64,000 nucleotides of DNA from Megalobrama amblycephala (taxonomy: Eukaryota; Chordata; Actinopteri; Cypriniformes; Xenocyprididae). This document shows positions 57,101 through 64,000 of this stretch, piece after piece. The notes under the pieces were generated by a model. The model worked only from the letters and a program-made list of their open reading frames with translations, searched no databases and was not told where the DNA came from. Where the stretch lies: NCBI RefSeq assembly GCF_018812025.1, contig NC_063061.1, positions 39,664,674 through 39,728,673 on the forward strand, written 5' to 3'. The position numbers and the translations under genes were made by a program. The stretch's first letter is position 1; each line of letters starts with the position of its first letter.

Positions 57101-60100
57101 CATCTTGATTTATTCCCGGAGCATGGCCGACCATCGCCGGCACGTTGCGGAGGTCCTGCAACGCCTGAGAGATTTCCAGCTCTTCCTCAAAGCTGAGAAG
57201 TGTTCCTTCCACCAATCCTCAGTGCAGTTCCTTGGATACAACATCGACCACAGTGACATCCGGATGGACGAGGGGAAGGTGGCAGCCATTAAGGACTGGC
57301 CAACACCCACTACAGTGAAGGAACTCCAACGTTTCCTCGGCTTCGCTAACTTCTACAGAAGATTCATCCAAAACTACAGCTCAATCACCAGTCCACTCAC
57401 CAGCCTCCTCCGCAACAAGCCCAAGTCTCTGTCCTGGTCCCCAGCAGCCACTGAAGCTTTCAACATCCTGAAGCAAGCCTTTACAACCGCTCCTCTCCTC
57501 GTATATCCCAACCCAGACAAACCTTTCGTCGTCGAAGTGGACGCCTCCACTACAGGAGTTGGAGCGGTACTCTCGCAGCAGCAGGGGAATCCGAGCCGAC
57601 TCCATCCATGTGCCGCCTTCTCCCGCAAGCTCAACCCGGCGGAGGTGAATTATGATATCGGTAACCGAGAACTCTTGGCAGTCAAGTTGGCCCTCGAGGA
57701 GTGGAGGCATTGGCTAGAGGGAGCCAGACATCCCTTCCTAGTACTGACTGATCACAAAAACCTGGAGTATCTCAGAGCTGCTAAAAGACTCAACCCCAGA
57801 CAAGCCCGTTGGGCCCTCTTTTTCACGCGGTTTAACTTCACCATCTCCTACCGACCAGGCTCCAAAAATGTCAAAGGCGATGCCCTGTCTAGAATTCACG
57901 CTCCTGAAGAAATCTCTGAAGAACCTGCACCGATTCTCCCTGAACAAATGATTGTCAGTCCCATCTCCTGGTCCCAAGAAACTCTTCCCTCTTCCAATGC
58001 CTCCACCAACACTCCGCCGGGTTGTCCCCAGGGCTTGCAATACATCACCAGGACACGGCGGACTCCACTTATTCACTCTGCACACTCTTCACTTGGCACT
58101 GGCCACCCGGGGGTCAATGAAACCCTCTCGTTGCTTAAAGAGCACTTCTGGTGGCCCAACATGGCTGCCGACGTCAGAAGGTACGTGCAGGGATGCAAGG
58201 AATGCGCCATCTCTAAAAGTCCACATCATCTTCCATCAGGCAAGCTTCTTCCTCTGACCGTTCCCAACCGACCCTGGTCACACCTAGGAGTGGTTTTCGT
58301 CACTGATCTCCCAGCCTCCAACGGATATACCTGCATACTAGTAGTGGTGGACAGATTCTCAAAATCCTGCCATCTCATTCCCCTAAAAGGACTGCCCACA
58401 GCTATGGAAACAGCAGAAATGATGTTCAACCACGTGTTCAGATACTACGGAATTCCAGAAGACATCATGTCCGATAGAGGACCCCAATTCATCTCGCGGG
58501 TATGGAAAGCTTTCCTCTCACTCCTAGGTGTGACCGTAAGCCTCACATCGGGATGCCATCCGGAGTCGAACGGGCAGACAGAGTGGAAGATTCAAGAGAT
58601 TGGTCGCTTCCTCCGTACCTTCTGCCACGGCCACCAGGACTCTTGGAACCAGTATCTGGGTTGGGCCGAGTATGCACAGAACTCCCTTCGCCAATCGACC
58701 ACCAGACTGACACCTTTCCAGTGCGTGCTCGGCTACCAACCCCCACTGTTCCCCTGGTCTGGGGAACTATCGGACGTACCATCTGTGGATTACTGGTTCC
58801 GAGAGAGCGAGAGGGTCTGGGACTCAGCACATCACCGGCTTCAACATGCTCTTCGTAGGCGCAGGATGACTGCGGACCTCCGTTGTTCAGAAGCCCCAGC
58901 ATACCAACCTGGACAGAAGGTCTGGTTGTCCACCAGGGATATCCACATGCGCCTACCATGCCGTAAGCTGAGTCCCAGGTTCATTGGCCCATTCACCATC
59001 ATCGAGCAGGTCAACCCAGTCACCTACAAACTTCAATTGCCACCTGAGTATCACATTCACCCCACATTCCATGTGTCACTGCTAAAACCTCACCACCCTT
59101 CTGTTCCTCTCCCCACAGAGCCTGTTGTGATCGAAGCTGAGCCCCCCCTTCCACTCATACTGGACGACGGAGCCGCATACGAGGTGCGAGAGATCCTGGA
59201 CTCCCGGCGTCGTGGTGGGCAGCTCGAATACCTCATGGACTGGGAAGGCTATGCCCCTGAGGAATGTTCCTGGGTTCCACTTAACGATATCCTAGATCCC
59301 AACCTGCTGGACACCTTCCACTCGACATATCCCAACAGACCTGCCCCTCGTGAAAGAGGAAGACCACCACGACGTCGGGGTCCTCGGCCCTCAGGAGCGG
59401 GCCGTGGAGGGGGGGGGGGTTATGTCACAGACACACCAGGCTCCAGCACCATCCAATCACAGCGCGCACCCTCTCCCGAATACTAATCACCGCCACCTGC
59501 ACCTCATCAGCCTCATCATCACCAGCACTTTAAAAGACACTCACACACACAGTCACTTTGTCCAGTCTCGTTCGCATTAAGGTTACTTACCTCCATGCTT
59601 ACCTCAAGGACTCCTGTTGATACTTACCTGTCTCTTGTGTCTCTGAACTCCCTCCTGTGTTCCTGTGCTGTGTGTGAGTGTCGTCTGCCAGCTACTTCTC
59701 CAGATCGTCTTCTCCGTCAACCTGCAAGTTACAAGGACAGTATCATTCACCAATTCACCTGCACTTTGCATCTCAACCATTGCTTACTCACCTTACTGCA
59801 CTGTTACCTCTGCTTGTGTTCAAATAAAGACCACCTTCTGCTGTATTCCGTCTCCGACTGGTACATATTGTAACACTATACCTCTGAATACACTGATGAT
59901 AAACAGGCTATAGTTCTGAACACAAACTTTTCACATTATTATTATTACATTCGAAAAAAAACAATCATCTATTATTTTCCATATTGAGTTTCAATGCTAC
60001 TATTACAACCCCCCCAAAAATAGTAAATATATAATAAATATGTTGATCAAACAACAGTATGGCAGTATTTAAAGTTAAGACAACTTCTGATTCATAAACA

Positions 60101-61005
60101 CTGAAGATTTTGACAGCATGAAAATAAACACCGGTCCACAGATTGAGAGGCAAAAGACTTTACTGGACTATACTACCACACTACAATATTTAGAGTATAC
60201 ATAGATATTTAAACTGAACACACAAGACTTTTCTTAAATTACTGGAACAAATAATCTGTTTTGATGTCCTTACTAAGATGGACTTTGATGGTGTCGCGAC
60301 TGAACCACCCCATGACAAGCTGTTCTGATAGACACAACGAAGCTAATGTTTGACAAAGATATCAAATGTTAGACAACAGAATCAAAACAAGACAGATTTA
60401 AATTCATAGACATTAATGGTTTAGACAGTATGAGGAAAAATCAAAAATGAGTCTTTGCAGAAAAATTCTATCAAGTATGACTCAGAAGCTTGTCCTCTGT
60501 CATGCAGAAAGAGATAAGATTGGTGTAATTTGAGATGTTACAGTTGACTCCCTACTTTTAACATTAAGATCCGCCACTTCCAATCCCCAAAATGTATTTT
60601 TAAAGGACCTTTGAAACCGTGTATGATCCTAGGAAACACACCTTACACTTCATACACATTTCATATTAAAACAAACCGTCATATTATTTCAGTCTCTCAT
60701 GAATCTGTGAAATCACAAATGCTTACAGTTGCCAATAATTCACCATTTAGTGTTCATAATATCACACTTCCATTGGTTTCAAGCGTCCTGCAATTAAGCC
60801 TTGAATTTAGTTATAATCACCAATAACTGATTGATTGGTGCACATTTCAGAGCGCAGAGTAGAAATCTGTTTAAGGCTGTAAAAGACACTCACAGCTTGG
60901 TCTGTCATTAACAATGCTGTTCCGTTGAGCTTGAGTCAGGATCAGTTTCTCTACTTCATCAGATGAATATTTATTTTCTGATTCCTGCAGTTTCTGATGA
61001 TCCAT
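54151..61005 (-). CDS. Gene-family copy III, split by a retrotransposon (hypothetical)
   Basis: Proposed exons on the minus strand are 61005-60894 and 54217-54151. A first, untranslated exon ends at 61164 (TCATCAAG/GTAAAT). The second begins after GCAACAG (about 61024), opens [12 protein letters not shown] at 61005, and ends ...NDRPS plus T at GTGAGT. The third, after ATTAGTAG, gives [20 protein letters not shown] and ends at GAG/GTGAGA in phase 2. The last exon was not found; an acidic stretch at 52905-52846 is near but not in phase by my reading. The intron between exons 2 and 3 is 6.7 kb because the gypsy element at 54665-59875 lies in it. Function unknown. Confidence 0.4.
54665..55117 (+). 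repeat. 5' LTR of the chromodomain gypsy
   Basis: TG...CA ends. TTTAAAAG (54771-54778) is a TATA-like box and about 30 bp later lies GTTTGGTCTCG (54802-54812), the likely transcript start. AATAAA is at 55065-55070. Confidence 0.95.
55118..55128 (+). other. Putative self-primer site
   Basis: GAAGACCGGAC immediately follows the LTR and lacks the TGG of a tRNA primer site. Its complement GTCCGGTCTTC resembles the presumed transcript start in the LTR (GTCCAGTCTCG at 59560-59570, 8 of 11; GTTTGGTCTCG at 54802-54812, 7 of 11). Confidence 0.5.
55149..56045 (+). pseudogene. gag: Gag of the chromodomain gypsy, frameshifted
   Basis: Starts [14 protein letters not shown] at 55149, a proline/alanine-rich N-terminus followed by a capsid region ([18 protein letters not shown]). 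The frame changes by one base near 55525 and continues as [10 protein letters not shown]...LYNLKQG to a CX2CX4HX4C zinc knuckle ([14 protein letters not shown], 55948-55989). The knuckle residues are intact. The single-base change would truncate Gag after about 125 genuine residues. Confidence 0.9.
56046..56410 (+). pseudogene. Protease of the chromodomain gypsy, nonsense-mutated
   Basis: Continuous with gag. The active-site [10 protein letters not shown] lies at 56107-56136. An in-frame TAG at 56194-56196 cuts it, and the same frame then continues with protease-like sequence ([20 protein letters not shown], 56299-56358), whose ILGCPWL is the expected C-terminal strand. Another frame change near 56408 separates it from RT. 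Confidence 0.85.
56411..59486 (+). pseudogene. pol: Pol of the chromodomain gypsy: long frame with lost integrase Asp
   Basis: A frame open from 56343 to 59486; genuine Pol similarity starts near 56411. By codon number from 56343: RT with LDLRSAYN (187-194) and YIDD (250-253), RNase H with VDAST (399-403) and TDHKN, integrase zinc finger His 581/His 588/Cys 618/Cys 621, and integrase core with Asp 711 (SDRG) and Glu 747 (GQTEW). The first core Asp, expected in a DFVTDLP context, is Val (GTT at 58293-58295), and the Arg after the Glu is Trp. The C-terminal chromodomain ([11 protein letters not shown]...YLMDWEGY...CSWVP) lies near 947-980 and would target insertion to chromatin. A Gly-rich tail reads into the polypurine tract. 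Confidence 0.93.
59405..59422 (+). other. Polypurine tract of the chromodomain gypsy
   Basis: GTGGAGGGGGGGGGGTTA directly before the TGTCAC of the 3' LTR. Confidence 0.75.
59423..59875 (+). repeat. 3' LTR of the chromodomain gypsy
   Basis: Same length as the 5' LTR. It keeps GTCCAGTCTCG at the presumed R start, closer to the self-primer complement than the 5' LTR. Confidence 0.95.
59881..60893. other. Remaining intron of copy III
   Basis: No gene or clear repeat. A short segment near 60136-60172 (AGATTGAGAGGCAAAAGACT) resembles 54631-54664 on the other side of the retrotransposon, a small local duplication. Confidence 0.35.
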
Positions 61006-61163
61006 CTTCTGCTATTCATTTCTGTTGCAAAACGTACAATTCAGAATTAAAGTTGGCCACTTATCAGAGATTCTTGTGCAATACAGATTTACATTTTAGT
61101 TTCATAGTAAAAACATCAATGGGTAAGATTAATAAACAATTAAAGATAAAGTGTTTTATTTAC

Positions 61164-61235
61164 CTTGATGAGCTCTGGAGGGAATCTCCACTGTCTGTGG
61201 CTCTGAGAGCTTGAGCATTTAAAGCAACAGGAGGG
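61164..61235 (-). promoter_or_regulatory. Untranslated first exon region of copy III
   Basis: Minus-strand TTTAAATG box near 61222, then about 55 bases ending GAGCTCATCAAG at the donor GTAAATAAAAC, parallel to copy II at 47017. Confidence 0.4.
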
Positions 61236-61489
61236 ACGCATGAGGGAAAATTCAGGGAACTCCTCCTAAGATCATATTCAACAGATAAACAGCATTCCTG
61301 AGAGTTTGTACCAACATGGTCTTGGATTAGAGTCAGAAAGTTTTGGAATAATGCCAGATGTGTGTATTCCACAACAAATCCACAACAAACACAGAATGAC
61401 GTAGCGAAATGATTGATACGACTCTCTGCACAGAATGCAATAAATTATACAGAATGAAGGAATAAAGAAGAAGAAATCTGAAGATTAGG

Positions 61490-61720
61490 GTTAAGAAAAT
61501 CCAGATTAAGAATGAAAATCATGAAAATGATCTGCTTATTGAAAAGTAGAGATGAGTCAAAAATCACTCCTTCCTCACATGATCTTGTTCGTTCAATGAT
61601 AACTGGACAGGCCTAAGATTTCAGTTTTGTTCTCATTTAATTGTAAGAAATTTTTTGCCAATCAATGTATAATATCTTTACAACAATTTAAGGCTTTCTC
61701 AGATGAGCAATTTTTGTCTA
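61490..61720 (-). pseudogene. L2-like LINE reverse-transcriptase fragment
   Basis: Minus strand fragments in changing frames: IVVKILYIDWQKISYN-like (near 61670-61620), NEN/MRTK-type words, and GVIFDSSLLFNKQI near 61560-61520. These match the region after the YADD box of L2/Rex-type LINEs. Heavily mutated. Confidence 0.5.
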
Positions 61721-62024
61721 CATCATTTGATCTCTTCTGACAGCTTATAAACTGAATAGAATTGTGGCGAACAATAGAGATATTAAAGTATTGTAATGTA
61801 CAATCTGAACTATTGCTCAAACCAGATTTAAGAGAATATTAACGTGCTTTTCCCCTTCTAGATCATCATCTGTTCAGTTTTATGGCCTTTTGGTATCTTT
61901 TCAGTGTTTGTATTCCATGTCAATGCTTTGCTCAGGGCTTAAGGAGGAAAGGTATTATAAAGGTACAAAACAGATATTAGTACTTCATTAGGTTAGTAAA
62001 TTAACATTATATCAGTTAATGAAA

Positions 62025-62185
62025 TACGTTATTTTACCGTAAATTTAACAGATTTAAAATGTAAAATTCACATGTAACTCCGTAAGTATGTTTACGGTTT
62101 GATGTCATTTTTACAGTATTGTTCTGGTAACCACAGCTGCCGGTATTTTTCCGTAGAAACAACGGGATTTTTTTTTACAGTGAAC
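62025..62185. repeat. Repeat with TTTTTTTACAGTG end
   Basis: Includes TTACCGTAAATTTAACAGAT, GGTAACCACAGCTGCCGGTA and TTTCCGTAGAAACAACGGGA. I recall this as a widely dispersed cyprinid repeat. Non-coding. The flanking 61721-62024 and 62186-63525 show no gene. Confidence 0.6.
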
Positions 62186-63525
62186 GTAAACTGTATGTTC
62201 TCAGTTGACATTGTTCAAACTGATTAGAACTTTTACGATCAGAATGAATTTTGCAGAGACTAGTGACTCTGACTTCATTCTTTCTGAGAAGGACAAATAA
62301 ACCCTCTTAATCCTATTCTCTATATAACCATCTCTTGAGTATAAAACAGTGTGAGAGTGAGGGAATTAAAATCATGATATTTTTAGTGATATTTGTAAAT
62401 TGTCTTTCTAAATATTTCATTAGCATGTTGCTAATGTACTGTTAAATGTGATTAAAGTTACCATCGTTTCTTACTGTATTCACGGAGACAAGAGCCGTCG
62501 CTATTTTAATTTTTAAACAATTGCAGTCTGTATAATTCATAAACACAACTTCATTCTTTATAAATCTCTCCAACAGTGTAATGTTAGCTTTAGCCACGGA
62601 GCACCATCAAACTCATTCAGAATCAAATGTAAATAAACACTGTACTTATATGATCCAATGCATGCAGCATGCATGATGAACACTTTGTAAAGATCCATTT
62701 TGAGGGTTATATTAGCTGTGCGAACTTTTTTTATGCAATGTATTATAGAGTTGTGAGCTTGGGGATGGGGAGCACGAGCATTTAAAGGGGCTGACTTCAT
62801 TTGTCCATTTATTACATTTCTTTATTTCACTGATTCATGTGTTCCAGATATACAGTAGAAACACACTTTGATTCACACATGATCTTTCACACACTGAATG
62901 GTTTTTGCAGTAAAAAATAATAAATAAACAGATAACTTATAAAGTGATTTCAATATTAAATATGATTTGATGGATAGACTCAGATTCCACACTGAATCCA
63001 GTTCAGTTCTCTGATCCAAACATCTGAACTGAATCCAGATCAGTGTTCACTGATATCAACATTCATAATTACAGTATTACTGATGATTATGACACTTTGA
63101 CACGCTCATATTCTCCTCCAGATGGCGTAGTTTACTGCTCTTTCTTTAACACTGATTGACCGTTGAAATAAAATCCACTTCACTTTCAGTTTCATCTTGT
63201 TTTTCAGTGTGATTTTCTTTTCTTTCTTAGATCAGACGCATAAAGGTTCAGCAGTGACTGTATTTTTCAGTATAGATCGCTCACATTCACATAAATCACA
63301 CAAATGAAATGTTCTTACAGGTCAAATGTCTGTGAAAAACACTCTTTTGAAGGTCCGTTCATCCCTCCTTCGCTCCGCTCGTCCTGTAAGAGTCTCTGGG
63401 ATGATGTAGTCTCATCTGACATCTCTGTCCCGTTTGTGTCCTTTATTATTATTATGATTATTGCTTCATTAAAGTTGATTTTCCATCAGTTCCAGCTGCA
63501 CACGTCAGTAGTTTCTGTGAGTGGT

Positions 63526-63817
63526 TTATATTTCATCTGTCAGTGAATGACTCTCTACAGCTTCATCATGACAAACTGAAGAAAATCAAGATTACAGATC
63601 ATTTAATAAATCTTTATAATCAGTTCCAGATGAACTCAAACTCTGTGATGGTAAAATACTCACAGTTTGGTCTTTTTGGATCCACACTGTCCTGTTGATG
63701 AAACATCATGGATCTTTTCTTCTTTAATTCTTCAGATTGTGAGTTTTTCTCTCTGTTCTCCTGGTTTTTGTTGTTCAGTTGTTTCTGAATCTTCATATTC
63801 GGTCCGTCACACATCAT
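63526..63817 (-). CDS. Gene-family copy IV, two coding exons (hypothetical)
   Basis: Proposed exons on the minus strand are 63817-63664 and 63575-63526. Exon a (acceptor CCCCAAGCAG, exon start about 63843) opens MMCDGPNMKIQKQLNN, is rich in Gln, Asn, Lys and Glu, and ends ...DPKRPN plus T at GTGAGT. Exon b after TTTTCTTCAG reads FCHDEAVESHSLTDEI and stops at TAA. Product about 68 residues, no known motif. The first exon would lie beyond the window or be absent. Confidence 0.4.
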
Positions 63818-63962
63818 CTCCAGTCCATTGATCTTTATTCTCTCTGCTTGGGGAAAAACTATTATTTGCATTGCTGCCAAAAATGGTGTAAATTCAGAAC
63901 CCTTTCAGATAAATCATGTTTAACACACGCAGACAGTCGAGTGTCAGCTGATGTATTCTGAC

Positions 63963-64000
63963 ACTGGGGCAAGTTGTCACACTTTTAACTCGGTGAAGTC
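63963..64000. repeat. Start of a gtgcca/gtcaca-word repeat
   Basis: ACTGGGGCAAGTTGTCACAC resembles 8340-8360. It runs off the window. Confidence 0.4.

Larger units (their letters stand above)
54665..59875 (+). mobile_element. Degenerate chromodomain Ty3/gypsy retrotransposon
   Basis: 453-bp LTRs (54665-55117 and 59423-59875) with about 14 differences by eye (about 97% identity). A perfect 5-bp target duplication, CTATA, lies at 54660-54664 and 59876-59880. Domain order is gag, protease, RT, RNase H, integrase, chromodomain, which places it with chromoviruses (sushi/Tf1-like group). A frameshift in gag, a stop in protease, a frameshift before RT and a lost integrase Asp make it inactive. Older than the minus-strand element at 10-18 kb. 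Confidence 0.95.

Overview
The window looks like intergenic or intronic DNA from a teleost fish, most probably a cyprinid. The evidence is AT-rich DNA, Tc1-like, L2-like and L1-like relics, Ty3/gypsy retrotransposons, many palindromic MITE-like elements and long simple repeats. No bacterial or viral gene organisation is present. I recognise no well-known host gene. Most of the content is transposable elements, often nested.

Layout. 0-10 kb: a 1.4-kb AT-rich minisatellite built from 9- and 10-bp units, an interspersed repeat split by a palindromic hAT-like element, a decayed Tc1 transposon and a repeat rich in gtgcca words. 10-18.3 kb: a young, apparently intact Ty3/gypsy retrotransposon on the minus strand. 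It has 727-bp LTRs differing at one base, gag, protease and pol frames, a tRNA-His-like primer site and a GTTAAAC slippery heptamer at the gag stop. Each LTR carries, side by side, an intron-containing and a precisely intronless version of the same segment. 18.6-27.5 kb: a palindromic hAT-like element holding two copies of one non-autonomous transposon in opposite orientation, each with its own 6-bp target duplication. One of these holds a third element with an AT target duplication. 27.5-40 kb: microsatellites, MITEs, a three-level nest at 34-36 kb, and a CpG-rich promoter-like island with a possible first exon on the minus strand near 37.6 kb.

40-64 kb: short exons recur on the minus strand. 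One exon type ends in a codon series for R/K-P-N/S/K followed by a phase-1 donor. The next encodes an (S/C)-(V/H)-D-P-D-G-like start. I find four copies and a stray fifth at 5.4 kb, which suggests an unidentified tandemly duplicated gene family. The spaces between copies are filled by L2-like and L1-like relics, a second Tc1-like relic, a solo LTR, and a second, degenerate chromodomain Ty3/gypsy element at 54.7-59.9 kb. That element has a perfect CTATA target duplication and a likely self-priming site, and it sits inside an intron of copy III.

How the genes work together. The gag, protease, reverse transcriptase/RNase H and integrase of the first retrotransposon form one replication module and appear complete. 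Those of the second are broken by frameshifts, a stop and a lost integrase aspartate. The DNA transposons are non-autonomous or decayed and would need enzymes from elsewhere.
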